A stretch of 44,838 nt of DNA from Candidatus Hydrogenedentota bacterium (GCA_903837785.1 CAILVY010000079.1:1-44838); one strand, 5' to 3'. Counted from the stretch's first letter, positions 23,167 through 32,648 are shown. The notes: a model not told the origin generated them from the letters alone. Numbers and translations are program-made.

Positions 23167-25265
23167 AGCCGCGCATCGTCTACACGATCCTGGGCAAGGA
23201 GCTGCTCGACACGCTCCGCGACAAGCGCACCCTGCTGATGATGGTTGGCGTCCCCCTGCTCCTGTATCCCGCGCTGCTCATTCTTGGCTTGCAGGCGATG
23301 CTCGTGCAGCAGAGCACGCTCGAACGCAGCGTGTCGCGCGTCGCCGTGATTGCGAACGATCCGCTCCTCCTCGAAGGCTGGCTACGTCCCTCGCCCAAGG
23401 ACGTGATGAAGGAGGTGCTGCGTTCGCCGAAGCCGCCGATGGACGCGGCGATGGACGCCATCCGAATCGAGATCGTCGACACGAAGGACCCGGATGCCGA
23501 ACTCATCGCGGGCCATATCGACGCCGTGATTGCCGTCCGCGGCGATGCGCAGGCGCTGCTGGATCAGAACGCCAGCGTCCCCATCGACATTCGTTTTGAC
23601 AGCACGGAGTTCCGATCGCGCGAGGCGGCGAGCCGGGTGCGCGAAGCCCTGTCGGAAGCCCGCGACCGGCTCCAGCTCCAGCGCCTCAAGCGGGAGGAGC
23701 TGCCGGAAGCCTTTCTGCGCCCGCTCGAGGTCCACGAGAAGGACATTGCGCCGCCCGTGAAACGCACCGGCTTCCTGCTCGGCCTTCTCCTGCCCATGCT
23801 GATGATTCTGACGATCGCCCTGGGCGCCTTCTATCCGGCCGTGGACCTGACCGCGGGCGAGAAGGAGCGGGGCACGTTTGAGACGCTCCTCTCGACGCCC
23901 GCGTCCAAGCTCGAAATCGTGGCGGGGAAGTTTCTGACGGTCTTCCTGCTCGCCATGGCCACCGGCCTCCTGAACCTGATCAGCATGGCCGCGTCTTTCT
24001 TCTTCATGATGTCGCAGGTCTCTTCCGCAGCCCCCAACAAGGCCTTCCTGGATATCCAGGTGCCCTTCCAAGCCTTCCCCATCATCCTGGCGGCCATTGT
24101 GCCGCTCGCGTTCTTCATCTCCGCCATGATGATGTCGGTGGCCGTCTTCGCCCGGAGCTTCAAGGAGGCGCAGAACTACCTGACGCCGTTCTTCATGATC
24201 ATCCTCGTTCCGGCGATGATTGCGGGGTTCCCGGCCGTGCAACTCGGTCCCCTGACCCGGTTCGTGCCCATCGCCAATGTCATTCTCCTGTTCCGGGGCT
24301 TGATGACGGGCACCCTGGGCGCCGAGGCGATATTCGCCGTGTTCCTGAGCACGATCCTCTACGCCGCCTTGGCGCTGCTGGCCGCGGGATGGCTGTTTCA
24401 GCGGGAAGAGGTGGTGCTTTCCGAGGAACGGGGCATCCCCCTGACCATCCGCCGGAGCGATATCCGTCCGCGTGACGGGCTCACCCCCAGTTGGGCGCTC
24501 GCCTTCTTCTCCGTCATGATCATCCTCCTCTTCTACCTCGGCGGACTGGCCCAGCACTGGAACGCGCTGGGCGGGCTGCTCATTACGGAATGGGGCATCA
24601 TCCTCTGCCCCACGCTCCTGCTCCTGTGGTTCGTCCGGATACGGTTCCGGCCCGCCCTCCTGCTGCAGCGTCCCTCCTGGAAGTTTGTGGCCGGCGCGCT
24701 GCTCATGGCGGGCGGGGGAATGCTCCTGACGCTCCAGCTCAGCGCCTGGCAAAACAAGGTCCTGCCGCTGCCCGAAGGCTTCGAGGAAACCTTCGAAAGA
24801 CTGTTCAGTTCAAGCGGCACGGGCCTGGGTTTCGCGGTACTGTTCTTTGTCCTGGCCGTCTCCCCGGCCGTGTGCGAAGAAATCCTGTTCCGGGGGGCCA
24901 TTCTCTCGGGGTTGCGGCAGCGCTTGAACCCCTGGGTCTGCATGGCGGTGGTGGGAGTGCTGTTTGGACTCTTCCACCTGAGCCTCTACCGTGTGGTGCC
25001 CACAGGGATGATCGGCGTCATGCTCACCTACATGGCACTGCGCTCCGGCTCCATCTTCCCCAGTATGGCGGCACACTGCCTCTTCAACACCGTGGCCATT
25101 CTGGCGGCGTCGGAACGCCTTCCCCGGACTCTGCTGGAACCCCTCGCGCACCTGGACAAGGAGGGATTGCCGTGGTTTCTGGCGCTCGGCGCGCTCCTGG
25201 CCCTGGGACTGGGCGTGGCGCTCATCGAGCACACGGCACGGCGCCGCCAGGCCACAGCCGGGTAA
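23163..25265 (+). CDS. ABC-2 permease fused to a CPBP intramembrane protease
   Basis: 700 residues. Residues 1-415 form an ABC-2/NatB-type permease: a membrane segment near 24-48, a large extracytoplasmic loop of about 50-200, then membrane helices around 203-225, 255-285, 303-332, 340-365 and 390-412, with AGEKERGTFETLLSTP (231-246). Residues about 445-700 are a CPBP (CAAX-like) protease membrane domain with all three motif sets: CEEILFRG (Glu572, Glu573, Arg577), FGLFH (His605) and HCLFN (His638, Asn642). So the protease is likely active. Such fusions are known in Planctomycetes-like genomes. The joined protease could process an exported peptide or regulate the transporter; this is not established. 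It overlaps the ATPase gene by 4 bases. Confidence 0.9.
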   Translation: MKPRIVYTILGKELLDTLRDKRTLLMMVGVPLLLYPALLILGLQAMLVQQSTLERSVSRVAVIANDPLLLEGWLRPSPKDVMKEVLRSPKPPMDAAMDAIRIEIVDTKDPDAELIAGHIDAVIAVRGDAQALLDQNASVPIDIRFDSTEFRSREAASRVREALSEARDRLQLQRLKREELPEAFLRPLEVHEKDIAPPVKRTGFLLGLLLPMLMILTIALGAFYPAVDLTAGEKERGTFETLLSTPASKLEIVAGKFLTVFLLAMATGLLNLISMAASFFFMMSQVSSAAPNKAFLDIQVPFQAFPIILAAIVPLAFFISAMMMSVAVFARSFKEAQNYLTPFFMIILVPAMIAGFPAVQLGPLTRFVPIANVILLFRGLMTGTLGAEAIFAVFLSTILYAALALLAAGWLFQREEVVLSEERGIPLTIRRSDIRPRDGLTPSWALAFFSVMIILLFYLGGLAQHWNALGGLLITEWGIILCPTLLLLWFVRIRFRPALLLQRPSWKFVAGALLMAGGGMLLTLQLSAWQNKVLPLPEGFEETFERLFSSSGTGLGFAVLFFVLAVSPAVCEEILFRGAILSGLRQRLNPWVCMAVVGVLFGLFHLSLYRVVPTGMIGVMLTYMALRSGSIFPSMAAHCLFNTVAILAASERLPRTLLEPLAHLDKEGLPWFLALGALLALGLGVALIEHTARRRQATAG

Positions 25266-25270
25266 CCCGC

Positions 25271-25293
25271 CCGCGCGCTGCCGTGCCGCGCGG
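25271..25293. terminator. Possible hairpin between convergent genes
   Basis: CCGCGCG (25271-25277) pairs with CGCGCGG (25287-25293) around a 9-base loop in the 36-base gap between the permease and lysA stops. GC-only stem without a U-run; weak support. Confidence 0.3.
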
Positions 25294-25301
25294 CGCCCCG
25301 C

Positions 25302-26558
25302 CTACCCGATCACCTCGTTCTGGATCATCTGATCCAGGCTTTGCCGGCGCCGGATGAGCTGGAACGCGCCGTCCGCGGAGAGAAGCACTTCCGCGGCCTC
25401 GGGGAATGAGTTGTAGTTCTTCGAGGCCATGGCCGCGCAGTAGGCGCCCGCCCCTTCAATCACGACACAGTCGCCGATCCGGGCCTCGGTCAGTTCGCGG
25501 GTGGCGAGCCCCTCGGGGTCCGAAGGCGCCGGCGTCAGCATGTCGCCGCTCTCGCAGCAGTGTCCGGCCACGAGATATTCGGCGCTTCCGCGCGTTTCCG
25601 CCGTCCGCGGCACCACGATGATCGGGTGCTGGGCGCCGTAAAGGCTGGGCCGCAGCACCTCCGTCATCCCTGAATCCACCTTGATGAAGCGATAGCCGCC
25701 GGCCCCCGTGTCCACCACATCCATGGCGGTGCACACGACGGCGCCCGCATTGGCCACGAGATACGTGCCCGGCTCGACCTCGAGGTGCAGCTCGCGCCCG
25801 TGTTCCCGGGCGAACTGTTCGAACGCCGCCTTGATCTTCGCGCCGATCGCCTGAAGGTCGGCGGACTGCTCGCTGGCCATGCGCGCCACTTTGAAACCGC
25901 CGCCCAGGCTCAGGCGGCGCACTTCGGGCATCCGCGCCGCGATGCCCAGCGACAGTTGTGCGCAACGCATCCAAACCTCCGGGTCCGTGCCGGAACCCAC
26001 GTGCGTGTGCATGCCGGTGATGCGGAGACCGAATTCGGACGCGGCAGCGAAAACCTGGCCGAGATGCTCGTGCCAGATGCCGAAACTGGCGGAAGGCCCG
26101 CCCACGTTCGTCCGGTTGCTGTGGCCGGAGCCCAGCCCCGGGTTGATGCGGACGGACAGCTCCGCTCCGGGGAACGCCGCCCCGAATCGCCGCAACTGGG
26201 CCAGCGAGCACGCGTTGAACAGGACGCCCCGACGCACCAGGTCTTCAAGGTTTTCGGGGGCCTGCTGCGCGGTGAGCTGAATGTGTTCCGGCTTCACCCC
26301 CGCGCGCATCGCGCGTTCCGCCTCGAACCCGCTGCTCGCGTCGATGCGCAGCCCCAACCCCGTAAACACGCGGATCACCGCGGCCGTCGGAAGGGCCTTC
26401 ATGGCATAACGCACGGTCAGGCCGAACGCGTTCGGAAACGACAGCATTTCCTTCGCGCGGCGTTCGAGCGTCCGCTGATCATACACAAACACCGGCGTTC
26501 CAAAACGTTCCCGCACCGCGCGAACCTGTTCTTCCGTCAGAAATTGCAGCGATTCCAT
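25302..26558 (-). CDS. lysA: Diaminopimelate decarboxylase
   Basis: 418 residues from the ATG at 26558, chosen because GAGGTG lies 9 bases upstream; an in-frame GTG at 26570 overlaps that site. This is a fold-type III PLP decarboxylase: the Schiff-base Lys54 in RYAMKALP, HVGSGTD (186-192), the phosphate-binding GGGF (219-222), EPGTYLV (262-268) and CESGD (335-339), whose Cys belongs to the partner active site. It makes L-lysine from meso-diaminopimelate, the last step of the pathway. YAMKAL departs slightly from the usual YAxKAN, so a related ornithine/diaminopimelate-type decarboxylase is a less likely alternative. It is a single gene converging on the exporter and divergent from amtB. Confidence 0.88.
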   Translation of the reverse strand: MESLQFLTEEQVRAVRERFGTPVFVYDQRTLERRAKEMLSFPNAFGLTVRYAMKALPTAAVIRVFTGLGLRIDASSGFEAERAMRAGVKPEHIQLTAQQAPENLEDLVRRGVLFNACSLAQLRRFGAAFPGAELSVRINPGLGSGHSNRTNVGGPSASFGIWHEHLGQVFAAASEFGLRITGMHTHVGSGTDPEVWMRCAQLSLGIAARMPEVRRLSLGGGFKVARMASEQSADLQAIGAKIKAAFEQFAREHGRELHLEVEPGTYLVANAGAVVCTAMDVVDTGAGGYRFIKVDSGMTEVLRPSLYGAQHPIIVVPRTAETRGSAEYLVAGHCCESGDMLTPAPSDPEGLATRELTEARIGDCVVIEGAGAYCAAMASKNYNSFPEAAEVLLSADGAFQLIRRRQSLDQMIQNEVIG

Positions 26559-26606
26559 TCGTCTCTTCACCTCGATCGTCCCAAACCACAGGCCAGAAGC
26601 GCTAAG

Positions 26607-26653
26607 GGTAACATTCTCGGCAGCCTGTTTTCACGCTGCCTGAGAATCGTACC
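26607..26653. promoter_or_regulatory. Long inverted repeat between lysA and amtB
   Basis: ATTCTC-GGCAGC (26613-26624) pairs with GCTGCC-T-GAGAAT (26635-26647) with one bulged base. The pairing continues past a 2-base internal loop with GGTA (26607) and TACC (26653). It lies upstream of both divergent genes, so it is not a terminator of either; it may be a regulator site or an mRNA leader structure. Confidence 0.6.
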
Positions 26654-26804
26654 GCGAATTGGCGGCGGGGGACGCTTCGTTGTTGGACTTGAGGGCAGGC
26701 AGCGTGGCATACTCCGTCTCGCATTGGCGGGATGGGCGCTGAATTTGGGCGGCGCCTACGGGGCTGGCGCTGAAATGGTCGCTTTTTTTCAGGAGGATTT
26801 TCCC

Positions 26805-28142
26805 ATGTCAATGCATCGTCTTGCCGTGCGCCCCAGGCTATACTCCTTGCTTCTCCTCGTGACGGGCGCTCTCTTCCTGCCCGACGCCGCCTATGCCGCG
26901 GACGGCCTGAACGCGGGCGACACGGCATGGGTCCTGGTCTCTTCCGCGCTGGTCCTGTTCATGATGATTCCGGGCCTGGCGATGTTCTACGGGGGACTGG
27001 TCCGGACGAAGAACGTGCTCTCGCTGTTCATGCAGTGTTTCGCCATCACGGCGGTGGTTTCGGTGATCTGGACCTTGTACGGCTACACGCTGGCGTTTGA
27101 CACGGCCGGGATGCAGGCCGGCCATCGCGGGCTGCACGCGTTTATTGGAGGCTTCTCCAAGGTCTTTCTCCGCGGCGTAACCCCCGACAGCCTCACGGGC
27201 TCCATTCCGGAAGTGGTGTTCTTCGTGTTCCAGATGGCCTTCGCCATCATCACGCCCGGACTGATCATCGGCGCCTTCGCGGAACGCTTCAAGTTCTCCG
27301 CCCTGCTGCTCTTCACGGGGCTTTGGGTCACCTTTGCCTATCTGCCGATCTGCCACATGGTTTGGGGCGGCCCCGGCTCCTTCTTCGCGGACCTCGGCGT
27401 GCAGGACTTCGCCGGCGGCATCGTGGTGCACGTCACGGCGGGCACTTCGGCGCTCGTTGCGGCGGTCGTGGTGGGCAAGCGCCGCGGCTACCCGACGACG
27501 GCCATGCCGCCGCACAACCTGACGATGACGCTGACCGGCACGGGCATGCTCTGGGTGGGCTGGTTCGGGTTCAACGGAGGCAGCGCCCTGGCGGCCAACG
27601 GCACGGCGGGCATGGCCGTGGTGGTGACTCAGATTTCGCCGTGCGTGGCAGCCCTCACCTGGATGCTTATCGAATGGGTCCGGAACGGCAAGCCGAGTGC
27701 GCTCGGATTCGCGACGGGGGCCATCGCCGGTCTCGCCGCCATTACGCCCGCGTCCGGCTCGGTGGGCCCCTTCGGCGCGGTCTGCATCGGCATGGTTTCG
27801 GGCGTTTTCTGCTATTGGGTGGCCACGGCGGTGAAGCGGCGCTTCGGCTATGACGACGCGCTGGACGTGGTCGGCGTGCACGGGGGCGGCGGCCTCGTGG
27901 GCACGATTCTGCTGGGCGTGTTCGCGTCCTCCACATTTGGCGGCAGCAAAGGCGACCTCTCCATCCTCTATCAGGTCGCGATCCAGACCTTCGCGGCGGT
28001 ATCCTGTGGCCTATACTGCATCGTCGTCAGTTTCGCCCTGCTGAAGGCGATAGATGCCGTGACCGGCCTGCGCGTGAGCGACGAGGCGGAGACGATGGGA
28101 CTCGATCTTTCGGAGCACGAAGAGACGGGCTACGTGCTGTAA
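26805..28142 (+). CDS. amtB: Ammonium transporter Amt
   Basis: 445 residues from the ATG at 26805, which has a perfect AGGAGG at 26791-26796. A cleavable signal (LYSLLLLVTGALFLPDAAYAAD) is followed by about 11 membrane helices. Family motifs include FYGGLVRTKNVLS, WTLYGYTLAF, the pore His in DFAGGIVVHVTAG and the second pore His in DVVGVHGGGG, so the twin-His conduction pore is intact. It carries ammonium across the inner membrane as a trimer. It is followed 60 bases later by a PII protein gene, the usual partner that blocks Amt when nitrogen is plentiful. Confidence 0.96.
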   Translation: MSMHRLAVRPRLYSLLLLVTGALFLPDAAYAADGLNAGDTAWVLVSSALVLFMMIPGLAMFYGGLVRTKNVLSLFMQCFAITAVVSVIWTLYGYTLAFDTAGMQAGHRGLHAFIGGFSKVFLRGVTPDSLTGSIPEVVFFVFQMAFAIITPGLIIGAFAERFKFSALLLFTGLWVTFAYLPICHMVWGGPGSFFADLGVQDFAGGIVVHVTAGTSALVAAVVVGKRRGYPTTAMPPHNLTMTLTGTGMLWVGWFGFNGGSALAANGTAGMAVVVTQISPCVAALTWMLIEWVRNGKPSALGFATGAIAGLAAITPASGSVGPFGAVCIGMVSGVFCYWVATAVKRRFGYDDALDVVGVHGGGGLVGTILLGVFASSTFGGSKGDLSILYQVAIQTFAAVSCGLYCIVVSFALLKAIDAVTGLRVSDEAETMGLDLSEHEETGYVL

Positions 28143-28544
<402 letters not shown>

Positions 28545-28579
28545 GCCCGCCTGCGGCCGGCAATGTTGCTCGGATGCCT

Positions 28580-28609
28580 TTGCTCCCCGCACAGGTGGTG
28601 TGCTAGGCT
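28580..28609 (+). promoter_or_regulatory. Predicted promoter of the radA-disA-pyr run
   Basis: TTGCTC (28580-28585), an 18-base spacer and TAGGCT (28604-28609), with TGC before the -10. The start near 28616 is about 28 bases before the ATG at 28644. No other promoter of this quality was noticed in the short gaps of the following seven genes. Confidence 0.5.
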
Positions 28610-28643
28610 CGCGGGGATGGACGTTGCTTGGGGCTGAGTGGGA

Positions 28644-29405
28644 ATGTATCGTGTTTGCATCATTCTGTTGACCGCCTTGTCTCCGGTATGGGCTGCGGCG
28701 CATGCCGGGGAGGCGGCGTCGCCCGTGTCAGGGGAGCGGGTGCGGTTCCGCGAGGTTGACTACGACCTCGTCAAAATAGACGTAAAGCATGTCCAGATAA
28801 AGCTTTACTGGAAGCAACCGGACGGCCGGCCTTTTCACAATTTCGTCACGCTGGCGGATTGGCTCAAGGCCCAGCACGAGCACATGCTCTTCGCCACGAA
28901 TGCCGGGATCTACGCACGCGACTACACCCCGATGGGGCTGCACGTCGAAGAAGGCAAGGCCTCCCATCCCCTTAACCGGAAGCGGGGCGGCGGAAACTTC
29001 TTTCTGAAGCCGAACGGCGTCTTCTGGATCGACACGGAGGGCGCGCACGTGCTGGAGACGGAAGCGTACTTTGCGGCCAATCCGGCCCCGCGCGTAGCGG
29101 TCCAATCGGGACCCATGCTCGTCACCCAGGGCGCGCTGCACCCGGCCTTCAAGCCGGAATCCGAGAGCAAATACCTGCGCAACGGCGTATGCGCCCCGAC
29201 AAAGGACCTGGCCGTGTTCGTCATTTCGCGCGCGCCGGTGAATTTCCACACCTTCGCCTCCTTCTTCCGGGAGCATATCGGATGCAAGGACGCGCTGTAT
29301 CTCGACGGGGCGCTCTCTGCGATGTACGCCCCCTGCGTGGGCCGGGATGACCCCGGACTGGATTATGTCGGCATACTGGCCGCGTCGGAACGGGAGACGC
29401 CCTGA
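28644..29405 (+). CDS. Exported phosphodiester glycosidase domain (DUF2233/NAGPA-like) protein
   Basis: 253 residues from the ATG at 28644. The signal peptide is about residues 1-22 (CIILLTALSPVWAAAHAGE). The mature region matches the NAGPA/DUF2233 fold: FATNAGIYARDYTPMGLHVEEGK, NFFLKPNGVFWID, AVQSGPMLV, RNGVCAPTKDLAVFVIS and the closing CKDALYLDGALSAMYAP, with the conserved D-G-A/G segment. Relatives remove N-acetylglucosamine from phosphodiester-linked glycans or act on cell-wall or capsular sugars. It ends 2 bases before radA, so it leads that run. The functional link to DNA repair and c-di-AMP is not known. Confidence 0.85.
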   Translation: MYRVCIILLTALSPVWAAAHAGEAASPVSGERVRFREVDYDLVKIDVKHVQIKLYWKQPDGRPFHNFVTLADWLKAQHEHMLFATNAGIYARDYTPMGLHVEEGKASHPLNRKRGGGNFFLKPNGVFWIDTEGAHVLETEAYFAANPAPRVAVQSGPMLVTQGALHPAFKPESESKYLRNGVCAPTKDLAVFVISRAPVNFHTFASFFREHIGCKDALYLDGALSAMYAPCVGRDDPGLDYVGILAASERETP

Positions 29406-29407
29406 AT

Positions 29408-30769
29408 ATGCCCAAGACGAAGACGATGTACGTTTGCCAGAACTGCGGCGCGGTGAGTGCGCGGTGGCAGGGCAAGTGCGCGTCGTGTGAAGAGTGGAAT
29501 ACGATTGTGGAGGAGGTGGTGGAGACGGAGGGGCCTCATGCGCGGGCGAACGTGGTGCAGGCGCCCGCCCCCATCCCCATCACGGACGGCTCCCATGGCC
29601 AGCTCCAACGCCATTCCACCGGCATGGGTGAATTCAACCGCGTGCTTGGGGGCGGCATAGTGCCGGGATCCTTAACGCTGGTGGGCGGCGATCCCGGGAT
29701 CGGCAAGTCCACCCTGATGCTGCAAGTCTCGCACTATCTTGCGGAGCACCACGGCAAGACGCTGTACGTATCCGGGGAAGAGTCGTTCAGCCAGACGCGG
29801 ATGCGCGCGACGCGCCTGGCCGCGCTGAACGATCGGCTGCTGATCCTGACCGAGACCTCGGTCGCCGCCATCGCAAAACACATCCGCGAAGGGGAATTCG
29901 CCTTTGTCGTGATTGATTCCATCCAGGCGGTGTACACGGCGCAGCTCTCGGCGGTGCCGGGGAGCATCGGCCAGGTGCGCGAATGCGCCAACGAGTTCCA
30001 GCGCCTGGCCAAGGGCCTGCAGATCCCCGTCTTCCTCGTCGGCCACGTCACGAAAGACGGCGCCATCGCCGGGCCGCGCCTTTTGGAACATCTCGTGGAC
30101 ACTGTTCTATACTTCGAAGGCGAAGGACGGCAGGCGTTGCGGATTCTCCGCGCGGTGAAGAACCGCTTCGGCTCGACGAACGAGATCGGCGTGTTCGAGA
30201 TGCGCGAGACGGGCCTGCACGAAGTGGCCAACCCGAGCGCGCTCTTCCTGCACGAACGCCCGGAGGGCGTGAGCGGGTCAGTGGTCCTGCCGAGCATCGA
30301 GGGCACGCGCCCCGTGCTCGTGGAGGTCCAGGCGCTCGTGGGCGACGCGCACGCGGGATCGCCGCGCCGCACAGTGACGGGCGTGAACCCGAACCGGGTA
30401 TCGCTGCTGCTGGCCGTGCTCGAAAAGCGCGCGGGATTCCACTTCGCGGACCGCGATGTCTTTGTGAATGTTGCCGGCGGTGTCCGGCTGGACGAACCCG
30501 CGGCGGACCTGCCGGTGGCGATTGCGCTCGCGTCCAGCTATTATGAGGCGCCAGTGCGCGCGCACCTCGCCGCGTTTGGCGAGATAGGACTGGCCGGGGA
30601 AGTCCGCGCGGTGGACATGGTGCGGCAGCGGGTCGTGGAAGCGGCGAAGTTCGGGTTTGAGCAGTGCCTCGTGCCGCAGGGCTCCGCGAAGGACGTGGAC
30701 GGCCTGGGCGCGCGCGTCCTGCCCGTGTTCCGCCTGGCCGAGGCACTCAAATCGGCGTTGGAGAGATAA
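29408..30769 (+). CDS. radA: DNA repair/recombination protein RadA (Sms)
   Basis: 453 residues, normal length. The N-terminal zinc finger is C-x2-C...C-x2-C (Cys10, Cys13, Cys24, Cys27). The RecA-like core has Walker A GGDPGIGKST (93-102) and the diagnostic RadA motif KNRFG (251-255). The C-terminal Lon protease-like domain includes GVNPNRVSLLLAVLEKRAG and DLPVAIALASS without a protease active site. RadA is a helicase-like motor for branch migration at recombination intermediates. It starts 2 bases after the DUF2233 gene and ends 1 base before disA, the conserved radA-disA pair in which RadA is known to modulate DisA. Confidence 0.96.
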   Translation: MPKTKTMYVCQNCGAVSARWQGKCASCEEWNTIVEEVVETEGPHARANVVQAPAPIPITDGSHGQLQRHSTGMGEFNRVLGGGIVPGSLTLVGGDPGIGKSTLMLQVSHYLAEHHGKTLYVSGEESFSQTRMRATRLAALNDRLLILTETSVAAIAKHIREGEFAFVVIDSIQAVYTAQLSAVPGSIGQVRECANEFQRLAKGLQIPVFLVGHVTKDGAIAGPRLLEHLVDTVLYFEGEGRQALRILRAVKNRFGSTNEIGVFEMRETGLHEVANPSALFLHERPEGVSGSVVLPSIEGTRPVLVEVQALVGDAHAGSPRRTVTGVNPNRVSLLLAVLEKRAGFHFADRDVFVNVAGGVRLDEPAADLPVAIALASSYYEAPVRAHLAAFGEIGLAGEVRAVDMVRQRVVEAAKFGFEQCLVPQGSAKDVDGLGARVLPVFRLAEALKSALER

Positions 30770-30770
30770 C

Positions 30771-31853
30771 ATGAGCCGAAAGAAGAAACAAAGCACCGAA
30801 GACGCATTTCATCAGGCGCTGCTGATGGTTGCGCCGGGAACGACCTTGCGCGAATCCCTGTCCGCCATCCTCCAGGGGGGCACCGGCGCCCTGTTGTGCT
30901 TTGGCGACGCCAACAAACTGTCCAATCTCTCGGAGGGCGGCGTCAAGCTCGACGCACCCATGACCCCGCAACTGCTCTATGAGCTCAGCAAAATGGACGG
31001 CGCGATCATCCTGAGCCCGGACGGCGGACGCATCCTCTACGCCAACCGCTTCCTGAAACCGACCGCCAAGATCCCCAGCGAAGAGACGGGGACGCGGCAT
31101 CGGACGGCACAACGCATGGCGGCACAGGCCAAGTGCACAGTGATCGCGGTGTCGCAGCGGCGCTCCGCCGTCACGCTCTACGTGCACGACACGCGGCACG
31201 TCCTCGACTCCATCTCGACGCTGGTCAACAAGGCATCGCAGGCCGTGCAAACCCTCGAGAAGTACCTGAGCGTGCTCAACCAGGCGATGCAGGATCTGAC
31301 CACGCGCGAATTTCAGGACATGGTTACGATTTTCGACGTATGCCGCGCCGTGCAACGCACCGAGATGGTTGTGCGCATCGCCAATGAAATCGAGCCGTAT
31401 ATCATGGAGCTGGGCACGGAGGGGCGCCTGATCGAATTGCAGCTCAAGGAACTGATGATGCCGGTGAAGGAGGCGCTGCTCGTCGCCAAGGATTACTACC
31501 GCGAGAAGGGCGGCGTGAAGTACGAGGATGCCCTGGAGCGCATCGCGGAGATCCCGCAGCCCGAACTGCTCCAGCTCGGAAGCATCAGCCAGGCCCTGGG
31601 CTACGGCCCCAATCCGCGGTCCATCGACAACTATCTGACGCCACGCGGCTACCGCGTGCTGACCGCCACGCGGCGCATCCCCGCGGCCATTGTCACGAAT
31701 CTCGTGGAGCAGTTCGGTTCCCTGCAGCAGATCATCCGCGCGCCGAAAGACGAACTGGTTGCGGTGGATGGCGTCGGGGAGGTGCTGGCGGAACGCATCC
31801 GGGTCAGCCTCAACCTGCTGCGCAACCAGCTTGCGCTGGATGATCGGAGGTAA
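30771..31853 (+). CDS. disA: DNA integrity scanning diadenylate cyclase DisA
   Basis: 360 residues, normal for DisA. The diadenylate cyclase domain (about 10-150) has the catalytic DGA (76-78) and RHR (109-111, in GTRHRTA), with ALLCFGD and IPSEETGTRH. A helical spine spans about 150-290, and a helix-hairpin-helix DNA-binding end has LVAVDGVGEVLAERIR. It forms an octamer that makes c-di-AMP from two ATP and slows when it meets branched DNA. Both key motifs are intact. It starts 1 base after radA and stops 2 bases before pyrK, so c-di-AMP synthesis and pyrimidine synthesis are cotranscribed here. Confidence 0.96.
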   Translation: MSRKKKQSTEDAFHQALLMVAPGTTLRESLSAILQGGTGALLCFGDANKLSNLSEGGVKLDAPMTPQLLYELSKMDGAIILSPDGGRILYANRFLKPTAKIPSEETGTRHRTAQRMAAQAKCTVIAVSQRRSAVTLYVHDTRHVLDSISTLVNKASQAVQTLEKYLSVLNQAMQDLTTREFQDMVTIFDVCRAVQRTEMVVRIANEIEPYIMELGTEGRLIELQLKELMMPVKEALLVAKDYYREKGGVKYEDALERIAEIPQPELLQLGSISQALGYGPNPRSIDNYLTPRGYRVLTATRRIPAAIVTNLVEQFGSLQQIIRAPKDELVAVDGVGEVLAERIRVSLNLLRNQLALDDRR

Positions 31854-31855
31854 TC

Positions 31856-32647
31856 ATGCCCTACATCGCGGACTGCCGCATCACCACGCATCAAGAGGTG
31901 GCGCCCGAGCACTACCGGCTCGTCGTGCACGCGCCGCAGCTTGCGAAAGAGGCGCAGCCGGGCCAGTTCTGCATGCTGCAGGTGCGCGAAGGCCATTACC
32001 CGTTCCTCCGGCGGCCGATGTCCATCGAACGGATATTCGCAGACGGCGTGTCGTTCCTCTACAAAGTGGTGGGGGAAGGCACGCGCATGCTTTCGGGCAT
32101 GTCGCAAGGCCAGATGCTTAATGTCCAGGGCCCGCTGGGCAAGCCTTTCCCGCGGGAATCCGGTTTTGACCGCTACATCATCACCGCGGGCGGCATTGGG
32201 ATCGCCCCGTTCCCCGCGCTGGCCGATGCGCTTAAGCGGGAGCTCGGGAAGGCGCCCGAGGTGATCATCGCGGCGCGCACCGAACGCTTTCTCCTCTGCG
32301 AGAAGGATTTCCGGCAAATGGGATGCAAGGTGCATTTCGCGACGGACGACGGCTCCGCCGGCGAGAAGGCCTTTGCCTCCGAGGTGCTCAAGCGCCTCTC
32401 CCCCGCCGCGGGGACGGTCGTGTATGCCTGCGGCCCGATGCCGATGATGAAGGCGACGCACGCGGTGTGCGCCGCGGCAGGCGCCGTCTGCTACGCCTCG
32501 CTCGAAGCTGAGATGGCCTGTGGCGACGGCGTGTGCCTGGGGTGCGTGGTCGAAGCCAACGTCGAGGTTGAGACCGAGCGCATGGTTCGCGTCTGTAAAG
32601 ACGGGCCCGTCTTCGATACGCAGTTGATCCAATGGGAGAGCTACTGA
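31856..32647 (+). CDS. pyrK: Dihydroorotate dehydrogenase B, electron-transfer subunit PyrK
   Basis: 263 residues. The FAD/NAD reductase core shows PGQFCMLQV and FLRRPMSIERI (flavin binding) and ITAGGIGIAPFPALADAL (NAD-binding region). The [2Fe-2S] cluster ligands near the C-terminus are C-GDGV-C-LG-C plus the later Cys in VRVC, the PyrK spacing. It passes electrons from dihydroorotate, through PyrD, to NAD+. It is one base before pyrD and two after disA. Confidence 0.95.
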   Translation: MPYIADCRITTHQEVAPEHYRLVVHAPQLAKEAQPGQFCMLQVREGHYPFLRRPMSIERIFADGVSFLYKVVGEGTRMLSGMSQGQMLNVQGPLGKPFPRESGFDRYIITAGGIGIAPFPALADALKRELGKAPEVIIAARTERFLLCEKDFRQMGCKVHFATDDGSAGEKAFASEVLKRLSPAAGTVVYACGPMPMMKATHAVCAAAGAVCYASLEAEMACGDGVCLGCVVEANVEVETERMVRVCKDGPVFDTQLIQWESY

Positions 32648-32648
32648 C

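Noticed and set aside
26607-26653. Terminator
   Set aside because: It lies upstream of both divergent genes and has no U-run on either side.
26654-26804. Sigma-54 promoter before amtB
   Set aside because: No GG and GC pair at the required 10-base spacing within a TGGCAC-N5-TTGC-like sequence; only a weak CATACT box with TGG before it.
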